Positions 49,544 through 61,650 of a DNA stretch of 64,000 bases are shown one piece after another (positions within the stretch are counted from its first letter, which is position 1; each line of letters begins with the position of its first letter). The stretch is from assembly GCA_034670405.1 (NCBI GenBank), contig JAXDDX010000054.1, forward strand, positions 1,922,001-1,986,000, given 5' to 3'. Position numbers and translations under genes: made by a program. The stretch is from Hoplostethus atlanticus. Its lineage: Eukaryota > Chordata > Actinopteri > Trachichthyiformes > Trachichthyidae. The notes under the pieces were generated by a model. That model did no database searches and was not told where the DNA came from. It saw only the letters and a list, made by a program, of their open reading frames with translations.

Positions 49544-50939
49544 CTACGAGCACATAATGGAAGGAGAGCGGGAGAGGAGGTCAAAGATCCATACACTATA
49601 AAGACCATGCCTATCTCCTACATTAACGTATAAAGCCGCCCAACGTGTGTGGCAAAGAGACAGAGGCGGGGGGAGACGTGATTTTAAAGGATCAGTGTAG
49701 CTCCGCAGACCATGACTCTTATATGAACCTCCCTGCAGATATCGAAGACACTGTGGCTGCACTTGATGTTGCAACATACAACGTTCCTTCGATGCTCTAG
49801 GAGGGTCTCAGGAGCTCGTGAAAGACAGTTAAATGATGAAAGACGACATGCCTGGATGCTAGCGTTCTGTTTTAGGTCACTGGGGGAAAAAAGCCAGAGC
49901 TTACACACTTACAAGTCATCTTTTAGACGCCGTTCAATTAGCAAAATTTGTCAAATGAAATTCTGGACCCCTCACCTTGTGGGAGGTTTGAGTGGAGGGA
50001 CATTCTGTCTAGCCCCTTCCTAGAGTAAATATCGTTGATTGCTATGCTATGTCAGTAAAATATTGATATATAGAATATCAAAATATTGACATTTCTCCCT
50101 AGTTGGAAAGCTACCTGAGGAAAGGAAAGTGTTTATCCCTGTGATCAAACATGTGTTGTTACAGCTGTGCTATATTCTGTTGTTGATGCTTGTGGGCATT
50201 TCCTGTTAAAAAAAAGAAAAGAAAAGAAAGAAAGAGTCCTTGAACAATGTCTTGCACAATAATAACAACCCACAGTAAAAACACAGTTTTTTCTGGAGTG
50301 TTTGTGATGCTTAAGAGGACTAAATATGAAATGGTTTCCACATTACGGGACAGTGGAAATATGGGTCTTGTTTGATGACTTGGCGCATGTTGCATACCGT
50401 CATATTCCCTCCACTGGGAACCAGACTGTAATCTCAACTGTGAGAGAGAGAGGCGTTGCCAAATGGAATGTGACTCACCACCTCTGAGGAGAACAAAAAC
50501 CTGCTTCTGATCGGTCTGATGCTGCGAGAAGTATTTGCAGTTCAGAATATTATGACAGACTGAAACCAAAAAAAAAAAAAAAGGAGACGTCATGAAAATT
50601 GTCATGTGAAAGACCCATAAGAAAATGCGTCGCCAAGTATTGTGTTTGACAACTGTTTTAAAGTACAAATTCGCAAATGTTATTCCCTACAATGAACTGA
50701 GAGAAATTCAGGCTGCGGTGAGTCTGGTCTCAACTGGAACAGAACATCTTCTGAACAAGATCTATACTACAGTACAGCATCTTAAGATCATTTATATGTC
50801 ATTGAATAAAGGGCTTTGTGAACAAATTACACTTTTCATTTAATCTTCATTTTACCTTACGTATGTGCACTTGCTTATGCACATGCTTTACATTGTTTAA
50901 CTACAACTTAGCACCAAGGCCATAACGTGGACTGTTACC

Positions 50940-51372
50940 TAACGATATCTCTCGGAGTCCTCCTCTGACGCCGTCACTGACCTCATGCTTCCCCTACCTC
51001 CTTTAACGGCCTCCACATGCAACCTCCTGGCTCAGAAATTCAATTCGCACCTCACTGAATGTATTAATACAGTTACTCCACTAAAAACCATCTCTGGCCA
51101 GAACAAAGACCCATGGAGAAACAAAAGTTCAGTCTTAAAACTACGAAGAGAATGTAGAAATAGGTCTGGTCTGGAGACCCTATAAGAATAAATGAAAACT
51201 GCTCGACAGAGAAATGAAAGAGGCAAGAAAATCGTACTTATCAGTGCTGATGAGCAGTCAAAACAACGCAACATTCCTGTTCTCTACTATAGATAAACCA
51301 ATCAACCCTCCAACGCAAATACCATCAGATTTTCTTTCAACTGAGAAGTGCAATTAATTTAATTACCTTATA
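50940..51372 (+). mobile_element. LINE fragment between endonuclease and reverse transcriptase (L2/CR1-like)
   Basis: Plus-strand translation contains LLAQKFNSHLTECINTVTPL, KTI and KDPW, and then in another frame REMKEARKSYLSVLMSSQNN, TFLFSTIDKPINPP and LSTEKCN. This is the typical linker of fish L2/CR1-like LINEs (PLKT..PW.., FSTID.L.NPP, LS.EKCN.F). At least two stops and one frame change interrupt it. The right end runs directly into the Tc1-like fragment at 51373. Confidence 0.75.
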
Positions 51373-51560
51373 GGTTCACCTTCCTTTTCCAGTTTAGGCT
51401 GTTAATGCTTGAACAATACATGTAAAAGTACATTTGTTAAATCACATTGGGTTTATCTATTGTTATGGCTAAGATGAAGATCAGACCATATTTTAGGAGC
51501 CATTAATGGAGGAATGCAGGTCATTCAAAAGGGTTCACAAACTTTTTTCTTGCAACTGTA
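51373..51560 (+). mobile_element. Tc1-like transposon terminal fragment
   Basis: Starts ggttcaccttccttttccag, continues ttgaacaatacatgtaaaag, atcacattgggtttatctat and gatgaagatcagacc, and ends gggttcacaaacttttttct then tgcaactgta, the end of a well-known fish Tc1-like family. The first 80 bp match the reverse complement of 25816-25930 with a small internal gap, so this is the same subfamily in opposite orientation. Confidence 0.75.
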
Positions 51561-53151
51561 AGTGTCTTCTTCGCATTGTCACACTCCGGGGGGTACAATA
51601 ACAGAGCCACTACTCCAAGTTCAGTCCTCTGTCTGCTTACCTTTTCCTTCCCACGTCATTCTCCGGCACTTGTTTGTGTCTGAGCGAGACACCAACACAG
51701 TATAGCCCTTCAAGCAGCCAGATACGCAACCCTCCCCGAAATCAGCCAGCGCACAAAAAACAGAGGCTTGCTCTAGAAAACTGTCTGCCTTTGAAGGGTC
51801 TCTGATTCTACGTTCCCCAGCTGCCAGAGATGTGTTTTATGGCTTAGACATACAATGGGGGCACCGCGGGTATTTGTCCACCGAGAGACAAGCCCGGTAA
51901 ATGAAAAGAGGAGCACACATACCCAGGAAGCGCTTAATTAATTGACAAGCAGATATTTCCGAGTTTATAATCATCAAACAGACTTCATTTTGTTCCCCCA
52001 CCACCATCCTCGCCAGCCCATCTTCCCCGGCGACTTACTTAAGAGACTTATCTTATAAATACAGTCCTAATCAAAATAAATGGCTAAAAGCTCTCAGGGA
52101 GTTGAAGGCTATACACATTTACATCAGAGGAACTGATGCAATTTAAATAGCCGCCTGTGCACCGACTTAAGGTCCAAATCAACAGAGAATCCTAACTTAC
52201 GCAACACTTTCATACACTCATAGATGTTTTTTGTTGTTCAGTTTGGCAGACCTATATTCATGACAGCCAACTAGGAGACACGGCCTCCTTCTGTGTGTGT
52301 GTTATATTGAATTCCCTCAGCAGTATGTTCGGCCGATAAGTGTTTGTGTGTTATTTTACAGCATATTTCTGTAAATACTTAATGTGTCGTGTGCTTTGTG
52401 TCCGTTCGAACGTGTGGTATATGTGCGTGTGCTCTCTGCGTGTGGCATTGTCTGCATACGTGTACATCCGGGTGTTCCTGCTCGACATTATTACTCCTGC
52501 GTTGCTCAGTGGATTCAACAGCCAGTGGCCCCACAGGCTCTTAAGAGGTCAGTGATGCTGAGTTAAAGTTGTGATAGATCTGTTGATACCACGCAAGAGA
52601 TTGCACAGAACAGGAAGCCTCAAATCCCACTGGACATGGATGGAAATCTGACATATAGCTCTCGTTGAAAAGACGCTGCTACGGTTGGCAAGGTATACAT
52701 ATAGACCATGCCATTACCATGTAAACATCTGCTACACACGTCATTTTTAGACATCCCAATGAACCTTTAGGGTAACACTCTGAAGAACACTGTGATAATA
52801 CTAAGAAGTATGAACACTAAGACAGCGTCACTGTGAAAGAGCAGTATTTCAGAAACACACTCTTCAGGTTGTCAGTACGGATAACATTTGGCATTTTGTT
52901 CCACTTTATAAGAACTGAAAGCTGAGTAATATTAAACAATTGATGTATAAACTTTACAGCAGCTTTTTAACTATGTCAGGTATTGCTAAGTGTAATATTT
53001 GACCGTGCATTTCATACTGCAGAGCCAACATTCAGTATTTTAGTAACAGACTGTCAACAAACTCTAGTACAGTGTGTGTTTTCCATGTAGCTGGCCTCCT
53101 CACTTAAGTTGTGCCATATTTGAGGAGCTGATACTGGCAGCATAGATAATG

Positions 53152-53186
53152 TGTGTGTGGTGTGTGTGTCTGTGTGTGTGTGTGTG
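53152..53186. repeat. (GT)n microsatellite
   Basis: GT units with gg and tc interruptions. Confidence 0.9.
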
Positions 53187-53772
53187 CTCTGTGAGAGGTA
53201 AAATAATGACAGGCGAAAGCGGATGGCTGGTGACGCGGTGACGAGGGAAGCGCCACAGATCTTGTGCCTCAGGCTGGGCAGCTGTGAGAAACTTCGTCTC
53301 TCTTATCCCCCCACCACCGCCACCACCCTTTTCCTCCCTCCTCCCACTCCTCTTCCCCCTCTGCGGTGCTGTTCAAATAGAGGACAAAGTCGCCCTGAGT
53401 GGTTTTCTTTTTCCGATCCCATACACGGCTGCTGGCACTTTCTTCTTCTGTCTCTCCAGCTCACAGCGAGAAGAGTGATGGAGTGAGTCGGGGTGGTTTT
53501 TAACGAGTGAATCTTTTGATTAATTTTAATGGCACTTTCTAAAAATAAAAATAAAAATTCTTGCACAGGGGGAAGCTTTTTGTCTCTACAAATACAAGTT
53601 GTCATGTCTTACTTTTCAAACATGAGTTGAATACGATTGTGTTTGATACTGAAGTAGCCTAGAGTGGCGGCTGCAGGTGCACATTTTGCACCTTTTATTG
53701 AATTAATCGATTGGGAAAAACATGTGAGGACTATAAATGGTATCTACATATTAAAAAAGGCTACATGTGATG

Positions 53773-53783
53773 GTGTGTATGTA

Positions 53784-53822
<39 letters not shown>

Positions 53823-53826
53823 GTGT
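53773..53826. repeat. (GT)n/(GTAT)n microsatellite
   Basis: gtgtatgtatgtatgt followed by about 16 GT units. Confidence 0.9.
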
Positions 53827-53999
53827 CTGTGCGCACGTTTTTGACATTGAGTAAGAAGGGGGGTGAGACGGAGAGAGAGATAGTGAGAGGTATAACATGT
53901 TTCAGCAGCTTACTTGACTTTGGAAACTACAGATAGTAGTACATAGTCATGGACATGTGATAACTTTTACTTTGATAGTTTTAAATGGAAATGAATACA

Positions 54000-54018
54000 C
54001 ACACACACACACACACAC
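54000..54018. repeat. (AC)n microsatellite
   Basis: Nine AC units. Confidence 0.9.
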
Positions 54019-57000
54019 GTGCAGGATGTGAGAGATGCTCACACTGCATTGGCACCCTCTGCTGTATTCTGGGAAACAGCTCAGACAATACTAAGAGCGT
54101 ATAAAAGTTCTTTAATCTAGGTGAATCACTGTGTGTGTGTGTGTATGTGTGCGTGCTTGTGTGTATTGGAGGGTGAATGAAGAGGAAAATGACAGCTTGT
54201 GTGTCTCCATCACACGTTCAGGTCATGCCAGTTGGCTTCCCCAACGTGTGACAGTGGTGGGTTCCAGACAGAGAGTAGGAACAAGAAAGTAAAAGAGCAG
54301 AAAGGGAGAACATGGCAGCCGAGGACTGCCACTTCCACATCAAATGGATGTTGTCACAACAGAGCAACAGAGCGACTCCTGCCACTGTGACACCATTCGG
54401 CTGCTCATCACACCGAGCGAGGCTAGGTGGAAACACACTCTAAGTCAAGCAAGCACACTGTTTATGAAATAAGAGAGCAAGAGAAGGAGAGAGAGGAGGA
54501 GTCAGCATCAGCAAATCACCAGTGAGTGCACAGCAGCATCGTCAAATCTTCATAATTGCCATGGCGAGGCGGCATTTTCCCATCCCTCCATGAAATTGAA
54601 TGTTGGGAAAGGAAATGAAGTGTGCTTTCCAATAACAGCAAAGACAATCATTGAAGCTTGCACTTCAGTAATATGATATTGAGAGGTTGGGCTCTGGAGT
54701 TTGAGTAGCGTTGAAAGACACAACAGATGTGAGAAGATGGTGTCATTATTTTATTGTTTATACAGCACATTTTGGTAATGTGGAGCTGAGCGAAGAGAAA
54801 CGTAAGGTCAGGATAAGAGATAGAGGGAAATGGCATTATACACTAACAGAAGGAACATTAAAACACTTCAAATGGAATGATTTGGTAAGTGCATTCCCTT
54901 AACCATGAGGAACAAGTTATCTTCCCCTTTGAAAATGCAGTAATTCACTCTTAAACTGTACATTTTAAAGTGGGCAAAAGTAGCAACGTTAATTTTCTGT
55001 ATGTTCTGAAAATAACATGTGTGATGTACATATGTTGCCATTCTAACTAACTGCCTCATAGATGGAAAGGCAGCTGTTGTCTAATCATACTCAAACTGAG
55101 AGAACTGGCTAAATTATCAGCAGCCAGACTCAAAGAAGTGTTCTTCATGACAGAAGGAAAGAGGGAGGAAAAAAGGGTAGAAGTGTCAGGAGGACAGACC
55201 AAAAAAGAAAGGCTGTCTCCTAGCGGATGCTAGCGCATCGGCCTGTCAGTAGTCATCACGTGCCACTCTCCCTGCTCGGCGGAGTGAAACCGAGGCAATG
55301 TGCCCCATGAAATATTCACCAAAGTTGTCTTTGCTTAAAAAGAAGAAGGAGGGAGGGCAAAAAAAAAACCTGTACCGCGATAGATGGAGAGTCCCCCAAA
55401 TGCTCTTGATGTCAGGTTTGCTTAGGCGTCTTTACAAGAGGGGCAACGGGGGGACCAGCAGGGGGTCCATTAAATGTTCACACAAATGCGCCCCTTACAG
55501 CGCGTCAGCCGCCACAGCATAAGCCCCCCTTCCCCAAAAATAATTCTGCCATACTCTCACTAGGTATCAAGACTATCCGTTTGCTAGTTCTGCTGATATA
55601 ATTGGTTCATGTCTTCTTAAAAGATTTGAAAAGAAGAAAAATGTTTTCATTTTCATTGTTAACTTGTGGCTGGTGCCACTCTGGCAAGACGGGCTGAAGA
55701 CACTTCCATGATCTCTTGGTATAGCTCGATCTAAAATCCTTGAACTTCCATAAAAAGTGGTGATGTTTATAATTATCTAGCCTCTCTCGCATTAAATATG
55801 TTTTGGATGTAAGTGGCAACAAAGAGTAGGCCTTCAGCAGACACTACGCTCTTCCTCTTCCTCCATATATTAACCTATTAATATCATCTGCTCTGCCACT
55901 GCGCTTCTTCAAGACTGCTTTATCAGGAGATTCTCCTCATTTGGCCAACCTGTCAACACAAGCATCTTCTAAGGTATTTTTTCACCTGGGGTCCCATTTA
56001 TAAGCACCATCTTTATGTTTAGTGCCTGTTAAGATGACAATTAGAGGTGGTTACTCTGCAAATCCACTTTTTTTTCATAAATGGGATGAATGACACACGG
56101 TTAAAGGCAGAGCCAATTACCCTCACATAAACTGTTCTTTACCTAATATTGAACCAGTTAGCTGAAGACGCGGGCACATCTTTCCTTGTGGAAGTCCCTG
56201 AAATAATGGAGCACATTATGAACTTCCTCCCAGAGTCACAACACTTGAAGTTAATACTGTCATTGTGCTTAAATGACAGATCGTGCATTCATTGCTTTTA
56301 ACCATGATAAACTTTGACTTTTGGAACTTAGCTGTACTGTATATTTATTGTCATTCTCATCACTGATATACATTTGCAAATATCAATCTACACCAACGTT
56401 TTGAACACTGAGGCTAAATGTGACATTCCCACAAAGTCTTGTGTGCTGATAGGAAAACGAGAACCATTATTTATGTGTTTGTGCATCATTCAAAACCCAT
56501 GAAGGCAAAGAATGGAAAAGATCCAGGACAGTAGATCAGTGGCATTGTGCTTCGGGGTGGGGGGCACAAAGTACTATCTCCTCAATTGTGACTTAGTTGG
56601 TTTGTTACCACCAACTCTCATACACCACACTGTAACCCTTTGATAAGACAAAGTATATATAAGTCATATACAAAATTGAGAAGGCGTAATAATAATTAGC
56701 TTCCAATTGGGCTGTATAAGAGACGCAGTGAGTCATTACCAATGTTTGCTTTTGAAACCGGCGTCTGTCATGGCCATTGTTGTATTTGTGACGGCCTCCG
56801 TTGCTTGCGGTGCGTGTTATATAAGGGGACGTAACATGGTGCGGAGTACAGTGAAAAACGCGACATTAGCCACCACAGCTTCCGCGCAACGCTTCAACAT
56901 AACACAATTAGACCCAGGGGCCCACACAGTCCCTTTGTATCTGTGTGAAAAGGTCAAATCTGTCACCAGTCTTAATATAATACATTCTTTTCCCATATGA

Positions 57001-57384
57001 GAAGTTTTGATTTAGGCGTCTGAAGAAAATTAAAAAAAACAAAAAAAAAAAAACGGTGATATAGAGGATATGGAGAGCTGAGGCTGTGGTTGATTTTAGG
57101 AAGATTAGATTATAAAACAATATGAATATATCTGGATGTGACGGCGATGACTCACCAGGCGTTCAACAGTGAGAAACTCAAAGGTTTGGAAACACAGTGT
57201 CAAGAGGCCACCAAAGCCACTCACGAGTAAACTAAGTGTCATATTGATATTTAAGCACCATACAGAAACTAACGGGACCCCTCTAGTCATAGAAGCAATC
57301 ATGGGGATCCTTGGATAAATATATGAATGATCATGCATGAATCAACTCAATCTACCACAAGAACCAAAAGCCACAAAAAAAATC

Positions 57385-57385
<1 letters not shown>

Positions 57386-57420
<35 letters not shown>

Positions 57421-57429
57421 AATAATAAT
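57386..57429. repeat. (TTA)n(AAT)n palindromic microsatellite
   Basis: About 11 TTA units run straight into four AAT units, giving a perfect self-complementary switch point near 57419. Hairpin-prone. Confidence 0.9.
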
Positions 57430-58969
57430 GAAACATAAGCCCATATGTATCTGAATGGTGTTTTTGTGAAAAGATGAGGGACAAGAGACCACTTATTATT
57501 CACATTCCATGATGGAGCAACACCAAGATAAGCCGGGCGGATGGTGAAATCTAATCTGAACCCCCAATGTTTTTGTCTATGGAAATGACTAGCTTCTTAT
57601 CAGCGGAGTGGGTTATTTGAGCAGACTCTCTCTGTGGCTTAGCGAAGGGACTCAATCACTGCTGCCCAGCGATAGGCCTCACTTTCGTCCCCTCTCTCTC
57701 TCTCATCTTTTTATCTGGAGGAGAGGAAATGAAAGGATGGTATCTCGCACGCGCCACGTCTTTGGTTCAGGAAATGGGGAGGCATTGGCATTTTCTTCTG
57801 GGCCTCGCCCGTCACACGAAAACAAGTGGTTTATCAAACTACGCTTGGAAAGCAACGTGCCAGCATAGGTATGCTATGGTAACACTGACTCGGGAAAGGA
57901 AGGTACTATGAGGTGATTTGCACTCCATGTGTCAAGGTAGGACAAACCCAGGAGATAATGTTATGACATTCTGGTGACTAGCTGCACATCCCTGCATCCA
58001 GGTCAAAGTGAACCAACAACATGATGATGATCACCGATGGATACGTTAAGCTAGTAGCTGAGTAACTCGGCCATACTCAGGTTAAGGTCTTATTTGAGCA
58101 TTTTGAGACCCAACAATTGAGTATCCCTGTTGATGATGCTGAGAAATAACCTTGTGTTGTAGGCAATTATACGTTTCATCAAAAGTATCCATCAATATGA
58201 GTTTGGACAAACAGCAAAAAACATGAAGGGAGTAAGAAAAAAAGGAAAAGAAAGGAGTAAGATGTTTACATGTTTACTCAGAACGCAGTAAGTCTTAGCT
58301 GCATTGCATTATGGTCTATTGAGGCTACTGTCGGTGAAGAAATTAGTATCTCTGCATCGCTATGATGGATTTCTCCCTGTATGATTGCTGAACGTCAGTG
58401 CAAAATGGTGAGTCTAGAATGAAGCCTATACTCTTTGATTCTGTCGGGCTGACACCAAAACCTGACGTGTTGACGTTTCAGATACTAAAACTAAATGTTA
58501 TGCTATCAAACTTCATATCTCTAAAAGTATTGCACGCCATCAAGTCTCCTATGTTTGCCCAGTTATTCGGGGGAATAACAGAAATACACCCCCACACTAC
58601 AAAACGGGCCCAGAAATGCAAGGTACATTGTCAAATACCTGTCTAACAATGTTGTGTTTCAGGGTGAATTTCCCCTATAAGAATGAATGCAGTCATTGTT
58701 AAGATCATAAGCAGAGCCAGTGGACAGAGGTGATGAATAGATAACAGTAAAATCGCACAGACAAGGAAAGGTTTCAGAAAAATGGAATCTGAGTGGATGA
58801 ACAAGGAAGGGGGAGACAGGAAATGTAAGAGACCAAATCATAGAAAGAACAAAGGAGCATAAGGCAGTAAGGTGGGAAAGAAAAATGTAATTGGCTAGCA
58901 AAGTAGAGATGGAAAAAAAAAACAGCCAAGGAAAAGTGGAGGGAGGCAATGAAGGATGATTGAACCCAC

Positions 58970-59056
58970 CTTGACACTGTCCCCGGTTCTCAGACTGTTC
59001 CAGAGTGTGTGCTGGAACATGGAGAGATCCATCTGATGGCCTCCTCCCAGCAGAGC
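58970..59056 (-). CDS. prkcsh: PRKCSH-like exon a (post-EF-hand segment)
   Basis: An 87-nt phase-0 exon encoding 29 residues that begin ALLGGGHQMDL, continue SMFQHTLWNSL and end GDSVK. It follows a C-rich acceptor ending cccccag (59057-59063) and is followed by donor gtgggt (58964-58969). It resembles the PRKCSH stretch after the second EF hand, where human has QALLSGDTQTD followed by a short amphipathic segment with a conserved Phe and Trp; this exon has F and W at comparable spacing. The similarity is modest, so the assignment leans on the splice sites and on phase agreement with the next exon. The preceding EF-hand exon would lie at higher coordinates, but I could not find one up to 64000. 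Confidence 0.62.
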
Positions 59057-60866
59057 CTGGGGGGAGAAGATACTGATCAGAACAGAGTGAAAAGACCTAT
59101 CGAGAATACAGTGACACTATCTAAATTGTCCTGATGCAATGAACCCCGCTCCAGGATGCTCTAGGGAAATTCAAACAAAAACTTCAATTTACAAAGAATC
59201 ATTTGCAAATACTTTTTTTGACCCGGGCCGGACAGACCGACCGACGCTCGCTAACGAGCAGGTGCAAACACGTAGTACGCCTTCTATTTCAGACGTCATA
59301 CAAACGCAAGCAACATACAAAGGTATGAAACAAAGACGTGACCACACATAGGCTACACCTACTGCACCTTGTAAACGCTTAACACAATCTAAGACATGAA
59401 CAGCCTACGCAAACGCATTTTGACACATCTTCTGACACACTCGTCACGCACACACTCACAATCTCACATCTATTGCCTGCCGGCCCTGCAGGTACGAGCT
59501 TATAAAATAAGTGCATTACATAACTGATGATAAACTACACACATCCATCTCCCCATTCAGGTCGCCTCCCAATATCCCCACTGTCATATCTGCTTATCTA
59601 TTCAAGTCACTCTCTCATTAAATCAGCTTTTACAGCCAAAGCGAGAAGTTTACTGCTTATAGAAATCAAATACCATTCATCATAGAGAAGGCTGTAGTTA
59701 CACAGATATACTGCATGTTTTAATTCAGTGGACGACAAACACATCATTCCTCCTATCTGAATAAACATAGGCTTCCGCAGAAAAGAGGGGGGGAAAATTG
59801 ACAAGCGAATTAATCTGCTGCCTTTTGCCGGCTGAAATGGAAGTCAGCGAGGCGACGCCTACCAGTGGATACCCATCAGTCATCGGGGCCTTTTGCTTGT
59901 GAAGCTGAATGCGATGCTGCTGCACATTGGGAGGTAAAGGATGGGGACAGAGGGGTGGAAGTTGGTGCAGCTCTCAGTGTTTATTCGTGTGAAACAGTGT
60001 CCCCTGGGAGCCATTTTGGCAGCAAAGTATCACAGCAGGTGCTGACCTTTAGATACTATGCACAATTAAGCTAAGCTAATAAATACAAACGTGGATCTGG
60101 ACATTTGGACCGGGAGGCAGGTGCTGAAAATCACCCTGGACCTCAGCAGTGAACGTGTTTTTAGCTTAGGTAGTCTTTTCAAAGCCTAGGAAATATTTTT
60201 GTTTGAAATGCATGAAAATATGCTGTGTGTACTGAGAGGGAATGAGTTGAATGTGAGTTTTGTTTGAGGTTGAAGTTCACTGGCTGTTGTGCAGTATTCA
60301 ATCTACATTTTTTGTACTGATAATGTGTTGCAAATAGTAATTATTAAACATGTTATTAAATGCCTGTGATAATTTGGTTTGTTCCTGCAGACTCGTGGTT
60401 GCAGTCATCTTCATATTATTCTCATTGTTTATATCAACATGAAAATGAAGCCTCTTTGCATGCTTGGCCAACAGTTTAAGACTGACAGAAAAGTGGGGAA
60501 CTAATTTGAACCTTCTCCATTCCCTCGGCATACAATTGTAATGCGCTTCCACCTTATTCATGTTAATTTATTAATATGTCACATTAATAGTAGAAGACAA
60601 CCTGAATCTGGGTAACTGTAAATTGGTCCCATTGCTCTGGTTGAAATAACCAGGGGTCTAATAGGGGAATAAGGTGAAGTTTGCAGAGTGAAATGCTACA
60701 GCGGTGGGAAAATAAAGTGACACAATTGCTGCAGTCGGGTTCATCCTCTCACCCTTTCTCCACCCCCGGGTAATATGTAAAAAAACATCGATGGTCGAAC
60801 TGTACGCCAGGCATGTAACTTGCATCTGAACTGCAAGTAGTGGTGATTCACCCACGGTTTTGACAT

Positions 60867-61535
60867 ATTGATTGATAGTTTATTTCGGACATATTAAAAG
60901 ACAAAATATATATACAAGTAGGAAAGAAATATAACAAAATAACCAATAAAGTTAACAGTAAACTTATACAACAAATTCTCAATAAACAACATAAATAGTC
61001 TGAAAAAGGTGTAGGCTGAAGCTACAGCTTATAATGCCTACCCTTTTAACCATACCATAAAACAAAACACAAACGGAAAACAACTCACATCTCCTTCATC
61101 CCGTCCTTCCATGTCAGTTCCTCTCCCTAATCATCCATTTTCATATTTGTTAATTATGCTGTCATTTGTTTAAACTTGTTAAGTGTTGCACATATTTTCA
61201 GTTCCTCACTGCAGCTGTTCCACAAATTCACTCCTTTGACTGAAATACAATGCTGTTTTTATTAGTCCTCACTAATTGCTTTTTGAAGATACAAATTCCT
61301 CTCAGATCATATAGACTCTCTCTCTTTTCAAACAACGTTTGGATACTTCCGGGTAATAACTGATTATTAGCTTCATACATAACTTGAGCCACTTTAAAAT
61401 CGACCAAATCTTTAAATTTCAAAGCCTTTAATTTGACAAAGAGTGAGTTTGTTGGTTTTCTATAAGTAGTTTTGTTCACAATTCTTATAGCTCTCTTTTG
61501 AAGTATGAAGATAGGATATACATATACGTTCTACA
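60867..61535 (-). mobile_element. LINE 3' end: reverse-transcriptase C-terminus and 3' UTR (CR1/L2-like)
   Basis: The minus strand encodes NVYVYPIFILQKRAIRIVN, KTTYRKPTNSLFVKLKALKF, DLVDFKVAQVMYEANNQLLP, then LRGICIFKKQLVRTN and LWNSCSEELK, matching the C-terminal region of fish L2/CR1-type LINE ORF2. A one-base shift near the end separates KFKQM from IINKYENG. About 190 nt of 3' UTR follow, ending in cggacatatt region words read as 'gtccgaaataaactatcaat' plus 'caat', the short-repeat tail typical of these LINEs. The 5' end is truncated. Confidence 0.85.
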
Positions 61536-61608
61536 GTTGATTTAGTCAAGCTAACAGGAGGGCTGATAAAACTGTATGCAAAGATATTGCACTACAGCCA
61601 GAAGGAAG

Positions 61609-61650
61609 ATCAAATAACATAGTTACATACTGTGAGCTATGTTATTTGAT
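61609..61650. repeat. Perfect 14-bp inverted repeat, 14-nt loop
   Basis: atcaaataacatag (61609-61622) and ctatgttatttgat (61637-61650) are exact complements around ttacatactgtgag. Confidence 0.85.

Larger units (their letters stand above)
49544..58969. other. 9.4-kb intron between exons a and b
   Basis: Contains a LINE linker fragment joined to a Tc1-like end (50940-51560), GT tracts at 53152-53186 and 53773-53826, AC at 54000-54018, GT at 54131-54150 and an ATT/AAT palindrome at 57386-57429. 51840-52200 and 55980-56130 look like possible conserved non-coding sequence. No acidic-linker exon was recognised; a short minus-strand MEEEEER-like frame at about 55830-55875 lacks splice sites. Confidence 0.6.
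5193..59056 (-). other. prkcsh: Gene span: glucosidase II beta subunit-like (PRKCSH family), five internal exons
   Basis: Five minus-strand exons form one continuous reading frame of 389 nt (129 codons plus two bases). The phases fit at every junction: 0/0, 1 base + 2, 2 + 1, 2 + 1. PRKCSH is the non-catalytic subunit of ER glucosidase II. It keeps the catalytic alpha subunit in the ER lumen and, through its MRH lectin domain, recognises mannose on N-glycans during removal of the inner glucoses. The visible part matches, from memory of human PRKCSH, the region from 'QALL..' after the EF hands through a coiled coil to 'LCPF..' of the MRH domain. Signal peptide, LDLa and EF-hand exons should lie beyond 59056, and the MRH end and HDEL-type tail below 5193; none was recognised in the window. 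Introns are 9,426, 27,192, 2,694 and 14,163 bp. Several residues differ from the vertebrate PRKCSH I remember, so a diverged paralogue is possible. Confidence 0.78.

Noticed and set aside
50159-50668. 169-codon minus-strand open frame
   Set aside because: No recognisable family; Phe-rich segments come from A-runs; no supporting exon structure.
55830-55875. MEEEEER-like minus-strand frame as a possible acidic-linker exon
   Set aside because: No acceptable acceptor or donor at the needed phase.
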